The notes under the pieces were generated by a model. It made no database searches and was not told the origin of the DNA. It saw only the letters and a program-made list of their open reading frames with translations. The position numbers and the translations under genes were made by a program. Positions 12,201 to 24,699 of a stretch of 64,000 bases of DNA are shown piece after piece. This DNA is from Trichuris trichiura (taxonomy: Eukaryota > Nematoda > Enoplea > Trichinellida > Trichuridae). Each line of letters starts with the position of its first letter. Positions within the stretch are counted from its first letter, which is position 1. The stretch lies in the NCBI GenBank assembly GCA_037903355.1, contig JBAJFE010000026.1:7599184-7663183 (forward strand), given 5' to 3'.

Positions 12201-13081
12201 AAACGTAGGAAAGTGTAAAACTGCGTGGCTGGAAGTAATGATCTCGTTATACGGGCGAGTTTAGTTTGTTCAACACGTCTAGTTTTGGTTTCACTGCCTC
12301 TGTTTAAGCAGGGTGCGTAAAGTTGACGAGTCAACGAGAATTTTAAGCATTATGTAGCTGTGATAAGCTCACTGCTTTACCATATCGAGCCGCATAAACT
12401 GCAGCATCAAATCTAAGGCTTCATACAGGCTGAATTTTTTGTTACCGATGAGACTTTCTTATTTTTCTCGTTTGAACATGAGCTTCAGTTTAAAAAAGTA
12501 ATAAGCACGCGGGGATGGTGAGGTGGGCGGTTGTTTTGCTCGATAGTAAGGAGTGAATGGCTGCACGAATGATTGCGATAATCGGAACATGTGAAACATT
12601 GATATACATTTATTTTATTGCAATAACTTGGCGCCCATTTGGTTGTGCAACCGAATCTTCGAGTCCGCTGAAAATATCCTGCAAGTCGGTTTCTTTCCGG
12701 TTTTTGCGCCATCATAGCTTTTGCTCATGTTTCGGCTTGAATCTCAGTTTCTAAGAGTTTAGTAAATTTGGAAAATATGCCCTAAGTTAAGCGGTCTAAT
12801 CAGCTTACATGGCTTGCAAGCGCCGCGCGGTATATTTTGTGTAGCGGTGTACGTAGGACGGTTCTTTGTCAGGAAGTAATAGTCCTTACCGCTTTGGTAT
12901 AGGTTTGTTTATTTTTTGGTAAAGATACTTCGTATAAGATTTTCAGCTTCCTCGATGTGTACTGTTTGCAGTAAGATCGAATAAAGTTTGTAGCAGTACG
13001 TTGGGGTATCCCAACTTGTCCTAAACCTTTCGCAGCATACTATGGGTGCGTTGAAGTTGTTTTCTTTTGACAGAAGAAGAG
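9272..13081. other. No confident gene; one small plus-strand ORF
   Basis: This long stretch is without recognisable coding signal. A 90-codon plus-strand ORF at 11403-11675 (starts MHRKQNVGSFSLDALAALQM) has plausible composition but no recognisable motif and no neighbouring exons that I can link. A 75-codon frame at 9287-9514 begins close to the start of the minus-strand ORF and is also unrecognised. Confidence 0.35.
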
Positions 13082-15264
13082 ATGGAACCACCGAAGTGCA
13101 AAGAAAGTGAAAAGGCGAAGGAGGAGGAGGACGACGGGTACTGTGGCGAAGAAACAATAAAGTATTACTACGACGGAGTATATCATGTTTCGGATTTAGC
13201 AGAGTTTTCTGATACTGTCGGATTTTACCGGAGAAAGGTGTGAATTGTGCTGTGCTGGCATGCTAAAGTTTCAAAACTTGAATTAAGGCTTTCAAACGAG
13301 TACTTCCATGGGCGGTTTTGACAAATGGAATGGTCTTTGGCATACAGCTTTTCGGCTTTGCCCTCTTGTGGCGTTTACTTGTTGCGCTTATGTTGACGGA
13401 CCCTGACAGTAAGTAGGGTAAAATGCAATGCATTAATTGGATAGCTGTGCTTTGTCAGTTATTCACGATATCTTCAAATTTCGGACGCTGTGGTGTTACG
13501 CTATAGTGATGGTGTTGTCTGTTTTCTTCTGCTGTATTACGCTAGTGAACTTTCGAGGTAAGCAGCGCAGTGTGGCTTTTACAAGTTCAGAATTACTAAC
13601 TTCCATTTATTGTAGGTTCTTTCCGTATGCGACCGTCATCATTGAAATCATTACCACTCGACGATTTGGATCCCTACCTTTGGGGATTTCTGCTAGAGGC
13701 ATTCTGCTCTATCCTCATTGGAATCTTGTTTTTCAGCCATACCGCCCCTTCCATACCGTAAAAGCAGCCATTCAATTTTAAGTCAGACGTGCTTTGCTAA
13801 TAATGTCATTGTAGAATTGATACGGATGTTCTATGCTATGTTAGCATGCTAAGCTCAATTATATTGATGCTTGCAGCTTTCATGTCGGCCCATTATCATG
13901 TTGACTTCAGCATAGATTACTCTGTGGTATTTGGAGATGCGCAGTGCTGTTTCTTCGGTTATTCAGACGAATTGCTATGTTTAGGTTACGCTGTTTGGGC
14001 CATCCTTGTTCATCTCCATCTGCAGACTGGCTATAATTATTTGGGTCTTTACCGTACCATCGTATTTCTTTTTTGGTACGTGAATTTAATAAGTTACTTG
14101 TCATCCATTCGTGCTATTTCAGCTAAATTAACATGGGCATCTTATTTCCACAAGTAACCCTATTGACGGCCAGTACTTCCGTTTCACTGAGCTTTATTTC
14201 GTTAGGCTATTTTTTACGCCTCAGTCTTTTTGCCTTCTTATCGTTATTATGGCAAACTGCTATCGAAAAATAAGTCTCGTCTGGATGTGCAAGCGCGCCT
14301 TATTGCAGGTTTCTATTTAGCAATTTGGTGCGATTATATTTGTTTTTGGTTTGCAGGCTGATCTTTTCGTAGTTTCCAATCGTTTTGAATCAGATCCTTG
14401 TACTTCTCGATTATGGCTTCATATAGCTTTGTATGACAAAAAATCGTCCATATTGAAGGTACAGTCTTTTTATTTTTGTTGCTTTCTTGCTTAGTAGTTC
14501 TTTCAGCATTTGGCTTTTGCGAAACTAGCTCGTGTAGCGCTAAACAGTGGTGATTGCAACGCGATTTTATTGAACGGTCGTTGGGGTACGCTTGTTTACT
14601 TCAACCCATTTTGCATCTTCGCTTGCTAAAGTTGTAATCTAAGCTTAGGCCCCAACTGGAGCGTTTGGAATAGTGTGCGCGAAGCTTGCCTGAAAGAAAT
14701 GTCCAACTTTGAACAGGGCCTTGACAGAGAGCATGACTCGCTTTATTCTCGAGCTTTATCTTCGACGCAGATCATAAGAAGGCAATACCAATTTCCTAGC
14801 GCTGTTCTGGATTCTTCTTTCGATTCATGGTCAACTCCAATGAAGAACTATCACCAGTACGTTGATTTTTCGGATACAGACGGAATAGAACTTGGAAAGG
14901 ACAAAAGCGTATATGACTGGAATATTTGGAACAATTATCAAATTGTGGTATGGTGTGCGCAAAGTGAGTTTCAACTTTACCTGTTGTGCAATTGGCTATA
15001 TCTGTTCTTTCAGTTCTATGCGGTGCCATATGTGTTAGCCATTCAGTCAGCTCTTCGAATGATATTCGTCCTTATTTAGCGGAGATTTTGTCTCACTTTT
15101 TCTCAGTGGTGCGACGCCTTCGCAAACACCAGCGTTTGCTTCTTGAAATCGCTGCCAACAGCTACTGCAAAACTAGTATACTTAACCTTGGTACTACAGT
15201 TTACTGGAAAACGGTTGCCCGTTTGCGTGAAATGAAGAACACTTACGGACGAAGTTTGGGGTAA
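13082..15264 (+). CDS. NDC1: Transmembrane nucleoporin NDC1
   Basis: Ten exons join in perfect phase: 13082-13237, 13288-13408, 13459-13557, 13616-13757, 13815-14153, 14206-14308, 14357-14458, 14507-14585, 14649-14963 and 15014-15264 (568 codons plus stop). All introns are GT-AG, 48-63 nt. NDC1 anchors nuclear pore complexes, and in fungi the spindle pole body, in the nuclear envelope. The evidence is the order of several hydrophobic spans in the first half, then a soluble part. That part contains ILKHLAFAKLARVALNSGD followed by GPNWSVWNSVREACLKEM, matching the human block LALQDLMLLSQYSPSRR...NWTAISRECLNLL. The C-terminus (NDIRPYLAEILSHFFSVVRR, then TTVYWKTVARLREM, YGRSLG) matches the human AILNTLLTLQEAVDKY...YKTLRFAFRASLKTAIYRI end. 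An acidic N-terminal extension of about 50 residues (KESEKAKEEEDDG) precedes the first span. The protein is shorter than human NDC1 (674 residues), mainly in the variable linker. Confidence 0.9.
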
Positions 15265-15532
15265 CCATTTTAACCATTTTTTTTTAGCCATTCTCACTTC
15301 GGTGCGTTCAGACTATTCATACGACATGAAGAAGACGCTAGGCTGTTTGAGACAATGTAGCACGAACTATCTCTCCGGTTATTTAAACGGTAGTTTTTCC
15401 GTTGCATTTTCTAGTTGTTTTACAACGTTGCTACTTACGGTTTTCAGTGAACGTTGAATTTAGATTTCCAGTCTTCTTCGTTCGTAGCTTAATTTGCACA
15501 TTTAAAAAAAAACTTTAAAAATGCTGTTTATC

Positions 15533-15927
15533 TCAGACGCCGCTCAGACGTAGTTTCCATTTTTTCCTTGCCTTATTCCTGGGGTCTTTACCTTCTCGTC
15601 CCCGCGTTCGACGGGAACGAGCGGCTAAATACCTGTACATTCTGGTAAAACAACGTTTTTCGAAGGGACGCAGTTTGAAGTATTTCCCACCAATTTTTCC
15701 AGTGGTCAGAAGTGCGTCAGTCAGTCGATTCATCAAACATGGGACACTCGGATCGGCGGGCATTGGGATCCGTTTGTTAAAAAGTACAGTACGATATCCT
15801 TTATCTGATTTTACGATGTCGGGGATATTATTGAGCATCGATTTAGCGACGTGACTTCCCACCCCGTTGGAAAGTACGCGACGACCGTGTAAAAGGGAGA
15901 GCCGCTGACGATGCGACCCGATGAACC
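15533..15927 (-). CDS. Basic protein exon, possibly mitochondrial ribosomal protein bS21m
   Basis: An open frame follows a good acceptor (TTTTCAG, 15928) and ends at 15533. The upstream exon(s) with the start codon were not found; the first in-frame ATG is internal (MLNNIPDIV). The order RTVLFNK, then LMNRLTDALL, then KYFKLRPFEKR and a very basic tail (ARSRRTRGREG, NKARKKWKLR) loosely follows bS21m (animal forms: ARTVMVQ..., LNRIL..., RRYYEKP..., basic helix). The spacing differs and the usual tail is not matched, so this is tentative. It lies tail to tail with NDC1, about 270 bp from the NDC1 stop. Another basic mitochondrial or nucleolar protein is possible. Confidence 0.4.
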
Positions 15928-18900
15928 CTGAAAACTCTACCGTATTTTTGGCTTTGAAAGTGAGAAAAGTTTAACGTGACTTTTCCCCAATTAAAGAACG
16001 AACGCTGTTACTAATGATATAGCGATTCTGAACAAAGCTTTTTAAAAAGACTACTGCACTGTTGAACTATTGCTCAAAGGTATTTCCATTCCAGGATGCG
16101 TATAAATCGTTAAATCAATTTCTTATTTTTACATTTGAATCCAAAGCCTCACGTATGTAAGCATTGCGTTTTGATTACATGGACATTTATTTCAAAATGG
16201 AAAACACGTTTGGCCCTGAGCGGTTTGGGTGATGGATTTTGTGCTCAGAGCTCTCGGCGCTCTTTTTGACCTCTCGTTAACGAATTAAAACGCGACGGAG
16301 GGTTTTGAGGTCACATCGTAAACCGTGTCATTTTGTAGATGATGTGTAAGAAGTTTATCCCTTTAAAAGCAACACCCGAATGCCGTCACGCCATTGCTAA
16401 TAAAAAATGCATTTGAACAAGATGGTCGGCTGCGAAAATAGTGTAGAAAAACTGCTAATTTTTGCACTGTTTTTATAACGAATCATTCACCATTTAAGTA
16501 GTACGGATTAGTAGCCACCGTTCATAATCCGTGGAATTTAAGCAATAAATAATAAATATGTTTCCTTACGAAGTGAAAGTTTCTCTAATAATACCCGTTG
16601 GTCGATAGTGCTATAGCTGTTTTGCTGACGAGCTGTTCCTTACTGCTTTGTTTTCCTGTGATATTAGCAGTTGGCTTGTATTGCTTGGTAAAGCAGACGC
16701 AGTTTTTGAAAAGTTGTTCAATTTACCCTTTCCTTTCTAACGTCTTATCCCCAGTTTTATGGGAGTGAAGATGATTGCAATAAAATCACTACCCACTTAG
16801 TGTCTACTATCAAACAATGAAAAGTGGACAGTTTCGATCTTGTTACCATGGAAAGACTATAAGTCCACTATGCTTTATGGAAAATGCCTGAGAAGCGCTC
16901 GTCATTTGCCTTTGAGAGGTGGAAGAGAGCTGCTTTGATATCTAGTCAGTTCTCTTTAATGGCAAATCAGTTTTCTTTTCTATCGAACAAGGTGCCTCGA
17001 GTAACTATTTCGAGTTAACGTTTTTTCGATGCACCTAAGCTCATCGTGTAGGAGCTCCTCGCCGCAGAAGTTGAACGCCCTGCCCGCCGCATCATTCCCT
17101 TTATGAACGAAAACAGATTTCGGATAAGGACAGCTAAAATGAAGGTATTTAGATAAGTCAATCGGTTTCCTATGTCCATTTGTTTTTAAACTGATTCCTT
17201 TTCGGGATTACAAGTGTTTCTCAAAAGGAAACTTTGCATGTGCACACTTTTTCCATAGCGAAAGTGATTAGTGCTTGGACGGTTTGTTCGTTCCAATTTC
17301 CATAAATGGTTTGTTCATGTAAATTGTGAAATTCTAAGTTAATCACACTCTTTGCTGGTCTGTACCATGGTTGGTGAGTAGATTTGCTTTTGTTCCTTTG
17401 ATCTCCGCTGCTTTGTTCTTTTTCCTCAATTGTAGGGGTTATTTTACATTTGCGATACGATTTGCATACGCAACCGATTTAGGCTAAGTCCTCTGGTCAC
17501 TGCTGCACGCTCCACGTTACTTAGCATCAAATCAAAAAGGTTAATTACTATCATATCCTTCCATGATGTATTTTTTCACAAGCTAGGCTGTTAAAGTTGT
17601 TCACCATTATTTTTGAATTGACAGAGCGTACGGCATGCTGTAAATGTGTGACGTGGTAACATAGTGTCTCCGTTTCTCGCGAGTCCGTTAATGACTGCAG
17701 TGCATGTTTTTCCGGGCCGCTTCTGCCCGTTAGGAAGGCCTTTTTGCGTCTGCATTCTCCAGTGGTTAACCTCATTAATGAGAGACTAATGCTCCACAGA
17801 TTATTGGTACTCTTGTTGTTCTTTATGTACTTCCATTTATGGCGGAGGAACTCCAGTATTAAAACCGTTGTTTCGACATTCGCGTAGGAAAGTGAGCTCG
17901 CGATGCATAATGAATTCCGTGATTTGCATGGTTCTATTATGACCAAGACCCAATGGAGTGGTACTCCCATATTAATGTGTTACGTTGAGTAGAATGTTGG
18001 CGACATACTCGTTCCTATAAAGTAGCAGCGATCCTCATTCAGACTGACAGCTGTGCTTTTTGATCGGTAAGCTCACCTTATCAGACGTTAGTTCGAATAG
18101 TATGCTTTTGGTGGCAGAATGCTATTTTCGTGCTAACATATTAATATAAATCAATATCCATTCGCAACTAATTTCATTGCGCTGAATAAGTAAGAAATTT
18201 CTATGATAGGGTCTCTTCCTCTTTCAACATTGTTAAGTGTCTTGCTTGTCTATTCTTGTATGAGGTATTCATGAGTAGATGTCTCGTCTCATGTTTTCAC
18301 ACTGCAATCACGTGATTGTCCTTCTGCAGTAACTAACCTGATTGTCAGCTTAATTAGGACATTTGTATTTACAACTTTCATAAATTATTCTTCTACAGGG
18401 TAAGCCGTTCCAAGAGTTTCTTTCGTGACTGGTAGAAGTTTAAATTCTGTTTGCACGGTCGTCTTGGTTTCTTGGACGAACGTGCCGGCAGTATTTTGCT
18501 TTACACTGAACGCTTCCTAATAACTCGCCAAGCTTTCCGGGTGTTATCAGAGAAATTTCTTGGCTGTTCTCGTCCTGATTCGTTTCCCATTTGAAAATAT
18601 TGGTTCCAAACAGAGCATGCATACTTAAGGACTAAATACCAAATCAATAACAACCTTGCAAATGCTCGAGAAAATTATTTTACAGGCGACATTAGGAGAA
18701 GCTGGAATGCTTAGCGAATTGATGACTGATTTCGTGAAATCGTACGGGGTTGTACAGTGGTTGCGAGCGTGCATGAACCTTAAATTTGTATTTTTGGGGT
18801 TCACGAATTTACAGTGCAACATATTCTGTTTTCTTATGCTGGCGAGATAGTCGATTACACTAGTACTTTACAGTTACATCTAAATTAGAAAGCAACAAGC

Positions 18901-20603
18901 GTTCTGCATATTCAATATAATCACGAGAAGTGTATTTTAGTTTACTTTGCTCTAAATGCTTGCCAATGTATGGCAGAAAAACTAGATTTCTTCTCATGTT
19001 CTTTCCTTTGTTGCTGCCTGTGTTCTCAACGCACGCTTGGTCCGATAGGGCACCCTGTTTGCGCTACTGCCATGCATAAGCGAGAGAGGGACACAGAATC
19101 GCTTTAAATTTGAATACGTAGCATTTTTTTAACGGACCTGCATATTTTCACAGTAAAGACCCGTTTATAACCACATTTGTTTCCGGAGGTTTTTGGGTCC
19201 ACTTCTGGCTCGTCCTTAGCGGTAGAGACTTATCAAAATTTCTACCGACTGGGCAGATGGCAAAATTTGCTGATGACGAGTGTAGATTGACACGAAGGCT
19301 TTGTATTTGACATAAAAAAAACGTACACCTATAAATAAAACTTCTCGTGAAAGGAAAATTGTAAGAACAGCCTATTAAGAAGGGAAAGACTGAAGGAGTC
19401 TGAAAAAAAATACTTTAGTGCAAGTAGTTCCATGCCTTGCGCTACTGACTTTCTAAGTTTGTGTACTTATTAGTTCAGGTATTGGTAAAGCTGCACTCCA
19501 TGCCCAAAATATCTAAAAATTGCCTCAGTTAAAATGCGTAGATGCATTCATCAGTGGAACAACAACTCTCGCGCATCGTCAGTGTAATGTCTCTACAAGA
19601 ACAATATAATAATTTACTCGGGAAAGCGTAGGCGACAGATGCATTTTAACATTCAGAACTCTGCGTCGGTGCACGCAAACAAATGATTTCCTTATCAGAA
19701 GCGAAACGGGACCTCAATAGATAGTTCCCTTCGCCGATTAGCGACAGTAATGCTCAGCTCAAAGAATAAGCGATTAACAAATAATTATTTTAAATGTATT
19801 TTTGGTATGTTGACTTACTGATGCATGAAAAGTTTTAATTAAAAGTCTAATTCAATAATAAAATACTTTCATCAATTTTCATGCGCTACTTGTTAGATTC
19901 GGTACGAGGAACACAGCGAATAAATCAATATCCTAAATACGTTAACTTTCACAGAAGAGCTATTTATTTAAATACGCCAGCTATTTATTTCCTTTGCATA
20001 TGGCGTCTCGGTATGGCAGTGGCAAGTTTAGCTGGATTTTCACTTTTATGCTGCTGAGATATAACAGCCATCGATCGGCAATGACCATTGTATGATTTTT
20101 TTAACCGAAGGCTGTAATCATACTCGCATGCCTATTTAGGAAGAAACGGTAGGAAGCAGCTCTCGTTAAATCGTTCACTTTTTGTGAGCACAATGGGACT
20201 TGAAAAACTTAAGCTTTTTTCTATTAATACGTAATTGTGCGCCTATTTTATACCACTGAAAATCTTTTGCCTAAGAGGAAGAGAGATTTATCATATCTTG
20301 TCTCTTCTTGTATCAGCTAAGTCTTCAGCAGCTGCGACCGTTCTGCTTGACAGGAACACGCGGTGATCCTTAACTCTTCTGTTCACTTTATCATTAATGA
20401 ATTGGAACACGAGTGCATCTTATGAAAGACTAAACGAATGATTGGTGTGCATCATTTTAGGTGAATGCCAACTGAAAACGACCTAGTGCGAAGATAAAGT
20501 ACAAGCCTATGTACATTCATTATTTCTTTGGAAAAATGCGAAGTACTTTCTTGCTTTTTTGTCAACTGTTCGTCTAACTCAAACGACGACTGATGTAGAT
20601 ACA
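15928..20603. other. No gene recognised
   Basis: Long gene-poor stretch. The first exon of the basic gene should lie near its left edge but I could not find it. The longest open frame (139 codons, minus, 17551-17970) shows no motif and mixed composition. A 64-codon plus frame at 18656-18850 begins with a helical-looking MLEKIILQATLGEAG and then becomes hydrophobic; unsupported. Confidence 0.45.
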
Positions 20604-21548
20604 ATGGCCGCTATATTCATGGAAACTTTTAAAGATAAATTGCTTTTGCTTTTACACTGCATTGCCGTGACACTGCTCACTCTTGGATTTCTATCCATCG
20701 TCTCTAGCTCTTCTGTTCTTTTTATGGTATTCAAAGCGAAAGCATTGAGAAGTCGGTATTTTATGACTATGATAGCCATTTCAATTAATGATCTTCTCAC
20801 AGGGATGGTATACTTCATACTTGCACTTTATGGTTTGCTAATGGATGGTAAAAGTGAAAATCCAGATTCTAATTGCTGTCCGAAGAGCGCGTTGCTCAGT
20901 TTTTGCAACAACAACGCTCTTATGTCAGCCGTGGCTTTAAGTGTTGACAGAATAATTGCTGCTTGTCATCCTTTGTTCTACCGCAACGTGAGCATATACA
21001 AATTTCATATTCCGCTTGTAGGACTTGTGACTAGCTACTCACTATCATTGTCTGTGGCTACTGTTATTCAAGGATACGGGAAGGTAATTCCGTTTAACAA
21101 ATGTGGCCCTGAGCTTTGTTGGAACTCAACGTTTAATGTTTACATGATGCAGCACTTGAACATGGCTCTGGCGTTTAGTATATTTTTTCTTAATTTAACT
21201 CTCGTCATTTATACAAGACGCTCTGCGAAGACTTATCAACGACGTAACCTGATGCAATTATTCAACATCAAATACCGCGAACAAGTTAGAGTCAGGAAGA
21301 CATTGACTTGGGTCACCTTGGTAGTAGTGACTCTGCAAATCGCTGGTCGAACTATGCGACTACTTTCGTTGCAAGCAACGAACGAAATCAATTACACTTT
21401 CCTGTACAATTCCATTCATATTTTCACCGCCTTGAACGCTGTTCTTAACTATTTCATAGTGGCTCTGACGTCTGCTGAATTCAGGGCTGCACAAAGACGC
21501 GTTTTGTTGCGTTCCAGTAGCGTTGGACCCTTTCGTGGTGTTGAATAA
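20604..21548 (+). CDS. Intronless seven-transmembrane receptor, nematode Srsx/rhodopsin-like
   Basis: A 314-residue frame; the first ATG is at 20604 (MAAIFMETFKDK). Seven hydrophobic spans can be placed: about residues 13-41, 49-77, 90-115 (ending in the G-protein motif DRI, in ALSVDRIIAACHPLF), 131-152, 175-200, 232-256 and 265-285. TM2 has NDLLTG, with the conserved Asp of class A receptors. Cys residues before TM3 and in extracellular loop 2 (CGPELC) could form the usual disulfide. TM7 has NAVLNYFIVALTSAEFR in place of NPxxY: the Asn and Tyr are near, but the Pro is missing. The short N-terminus, compact loops and DRI/LNYF pattern fit nematode chemoreceptor-like Srsx or FMRFamide/orphan receptors. 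Absence of introns is unusual next to NDC1 and the DNase genes and could mean a retrocopy origin. The ligand is unknown. Confidence 0.85.
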   Translation: MAAIFMETFKDKLLLLLHCIAVTLLTLGFLSIVSSSSVLFMVFKAKALRSRYFMTMIAISINDLLTGMVYFILALYGLLMDGKSENPDSNCCPKSALLSFCNNNALMSAVALSVDRIIAACHPLFYRNVSIYKFHIPLVGLVTSYSLSLSVATVIQGYGKVIPFNKCGPELCWNSTFNVYMMQHLNMALAFSIFFLNLTLVIYTRRSAKTYQRRNLMQLFNIKYREQVRVRKTLTWVTLVVVTLQIAGRTMRLLSLQATNEINYTFLYNSIHIFTALNAVLNYFIVALTSAEFRAAQRRVLLRSSSVGPFRGVE

Positions 21549-23303
21549 TATGCTGCCTCATATAAGCTTTGCGTTGTTTCACTGCGCGTTAAGGTGTGTG
21601 GATTAATAAGCTGAAACATCGAATTTTTTTCACTGAATCGACTGGTTATTACGAAAAAAAGTAAAGGGACTAGGAAGATGAGACATCAACGTGTTTTACG
21701 CTTGGTAAACTTTTCCCATTTTGGAAAGGTTGATTTGGCTGGAATTTATGGAAAGTTCTTGTACGGAGTCCTCATTATAATTTTCATTTGTAGAAAAGAA
21801 GAAATTCGTACGAACGGGAGAACGCTTTAGGATGAAAAAGCTTTTAGCAGCACTTAAAATGATTGGCCTACAAAACTTAACTCCAGCGTGGAGACTTTGC
21901 AAGTACACGACGTTGCTTCTTGCATTCTTTATTCCCTGCTTTCTGATAAAGACAAAATAAGGCGCTTGGCGAAAGTTTCCCTAGTATGGTTTCATATAAA
22001 GGCTTTGCGTTAGCAGTGAAGACCTATACATCAGTAAATATAATAAGTTTACTGACTTTATCTATTTATGTGCAGATACGTAGTTCGGAACCGTTGCATA
22101 ACGGAATTCAACAGAGGAGAACCATTATGTATCGCATATAAGCGAGATTTTCCGTTTATTTAACCTACATTTATTAGCTTGCACGAATGTTAACCTGAAT
22201 GCACTTTCCGTATGAACACTAGGCTTATAATCAGGCGAACGTGAATTTCAGAATTATACAGCGTAGTTAGTTTATGCTGATTCACAAGTGATACTCAAAT
22301 GGTTTTATTCTTGGAGCTTTCCCGTCTGCTCTTGACCCGTTCTCAGAGGTAAACATCAATGGATATAACAAGAGAGAAGATGAAATTGACCAGCAGTGAG
22401 CAGCATCGGCAAGTATGCAATTAAAATTAGACGATTTTACATTAGTTGGGCGTCCTTATCTTACTGACACGCTTTCTTTGCATTTTGTGACAGCTCATGT
22501 ATGCAGTGAGACATCATTAAAACAAATAATGTTCTTAACGGATAAAATTATCTGTAGCTAATTAAAACATAAATCAAGTTGAAGTGAAGTATTGCAGGCG
22601 GCTGAGGATATTCTAAGAGGAATTCGCCCAAACAGCACCGAAACATGTAAAGCTGAACTCTTGTTCCCAAAATGGCCCAACTTACAACTTGGCTTAACAG
22701 AATTCAAAACTAAGATCATGACTGACTCATTTAGCTTGTAAAAATTCAACATGCAGAGCTTTCAGACCTTTCGTCCGTGTATGGAGAAAAGCGACAATTT
22801 CAGTAGCAGTAATAGGAGCGGAAACTTTATGAGATCGTTTAAACTACGAACCATTATGAAAACGTATACCACCCATTATAACATGCATTCAATGTTTGCC
22901 ATGGTTTAAACATAAATTTTAGATTTGTGCGCTTCTAAAATGTTTTCTAGGAAACGATGCAAACACGAATAGTTTAGACGAGGTTGCCGTTTCAGAGGTT
23001 AAATTAATTTTCTTGCTTTGAAAAATAATAACTATATGCTGGCCAGCAAGCTAACTGCAGTTACAAATGTTTTCCAAGCAGAATAGTTTACTTCAAAGTG
23101 TGGCATTCTTACTTGACGGAGTATACTTTAATCGATTGCTAGAGTTTAATTATTCCCGCGCCATAGTCTGCTAGTGAACCGATCCGTATACCGTGAAACC
23201 AAGTGCTCTTACAAGGTATTATAACTACTTAGTTAATCCTAGCTTGTACCAAACCGAAAAACGCTTTGAAGAGTGCATTTTTTCAGGATCATTTAATTTC
23301 CGC
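21549..23303. other. No gene recognised
   Basis: Only short frames. It separates the receptor gene from the 3' end of the first DNase II-like gene. Confidence 0.45.
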
Positions 23304-24646
23304 TTAGCCATTGGACAGGCACCTCTCAATCTCTGCCGTGTTAGCAATCGTGTTGAACAGCGTTTGTAGCTGTTGCTGCTGAAGGCAAACCACACCGCTA
23401 GGTATAGATTTCCAAGCGTTCTAAATATGAAAACAAAAATAAGGTAGCTCGTTTGATGCATAATGCAGTATATTTACCGTTCTGACGGCATCGCTGACAC
23501 AGAATGCCGCGGTTGTTCCAGCATCTTTGGAAACTGCCCAGTTTGATGTATCTTCCGATCTTTTAATGGCCACAGAATCCACTGTAATTGTCTGTGCTGG
23601 TTTGACGTTCTCCACTTTATATTTGCCAGTGCAGCTGCTCGGAAGTTTGGCCTTTGATGATTGATCACTCCAAACAATAAGACTTTGTTGCAATAATACT
23701 CCCATATATTTCGAATATATGTCTTATAAATGAAAACAATTATGCGGGGAAAAAATGAAATGTTATTCACTAGGGGATACCAATAAATGCCTTTGATGCC
23801 TTCCCGACAAACGTTGTCAGGGCACCATTTGTGCCAGCAGTCGTAAAAGTCATACCCCTGACGAATGGAGGATAAACAACCGGTGAAGACTTCTGTGTAA
23901 GATCGTTAAGTTCGTTAATACTTTCTATGGAAGTGGCTGGACTTGTAGTTGCGCTTTGATAATAATAGATCACCGGATCCTCGAATTTGAGAACGTTAGC
24001 TTAAACAATTCAGTCAGTTTTGCTTGACCTTAAGGTTACTCATCATACCCCAGCTCTTCATGCTCACGAAAGGAAGGCTAAGGCAGACAATAAGGCCAGC
24101 ATTTCCAGCAGCTGGTGCTGCATAGGCTGCAGCCGTCATATCGGGCCATTGGCCAACTGAGTGTGTTAACCACCATCCATCAGTATCTGTGTATCCCAGC
24201 ACTCCTAATAAAGCGTTTGTACATTTTTAAATAGAAAGAAAAAGTTATCTTAAAAGCAAACCTTTTGCTGGCGAATATGTTGAAAGGGGCGCTCTAAACT
24301 TTGGAGGAAAATTGCTGAAGGCGATGACATTATAATTTGGTTTCGTTTGAGCAGTAAAAAAAGGTGTAAAAAGTTCACCAAGGACACCATCGGCAGGCGT
24401 TAAGTCCACTTCTTGTTGCTCCCAAGTTGGCGCGGCAGCAGCAAATATAGCCCTCGCAGCTTGTTTTTGAGGAACAACATATAAGACACCCCTAAAAAGG
24501 AAATTATGAATTCTTGTTAATCTATTCGTTTCAACGAACCAGCTGACATCAGCTTTTGCTGCATTCCTGCACAGAACTGCTGCTGCGTGAACGGTTGTAA
24601 CGCAGCAGAGCTGTAGGATTTGGATATACACTAAACGTGAATTCAT
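23304..24646 (-). CDS. DNase II-family secreted protein, copy A (C-terminal catalytic motif lost)
   Basis: Six exons join in phase: 24646-24540, 24491-24262, 24204-24029, 23979-23781, 23722-23478 and 23420-23304 (357 residues, normal for DNase II). Introns are GT-AG, 48-58 nt. The N-terminus (MNSRLVYIQILQLCCVTTVH) is a signal peptide, so the product should enter the secretory or lysosomal route. Family marks: DVSW-GVLYVVP at the start of the mature chain (human VDWFVVYKLP), then KGVLGYTDTDGWWLTHSVGQ, holding the N-terminal catalytic His of human GGFWLVHSV. Near the C-terminus the human sequence EDHSKWCVS, with the second catalytic His and Lys, is replaced by EDTSNWAVS, so both are gone. DNase II normally degrades DNA at acid pH and belongs to the phospholipase D fold. 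This copy is predicted to be inactive or altered. A paralogue lies about 7 kb to the right on the same strand. Confidence 0.92.
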
Positions 24647-24680
24647 TCTTCCCGTTTCAGCGTTTCCGCATTAATTCGTG

Positions 24681-24690
24681 GCTTTATATA
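24681..24690 (-). promoter_or_regulatory. TATA box of DNase II-like copy A
   Basis: TATATAAAGC on the minus strand lies about 37-44 nt before the ATG, so a start roughly 30 nt downstream would leave a very short 5' UTR. Paralogue B has a TATA element at the same distance. Confidence 0.5.
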
Positions 24691-24699
24691 AGGAACTTA

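Noticed and set aside
13907..15297. Minus-strand ORFs opposite NDC1
   Set aside because: They are antisense shadows of NDC1 exons, which have clear homology and splice phases on the plus strand.
17551..17970. 139-codon minus-strand ORF
   Set aside because: No motif, no exon partners, and composition typical of chance frames in this AT-rich DNA.
20579..20818. Minus-strand ORF over the receptor start
   Set aside because: It is an antisense shadow of the seven-transmembrane receptor gene.
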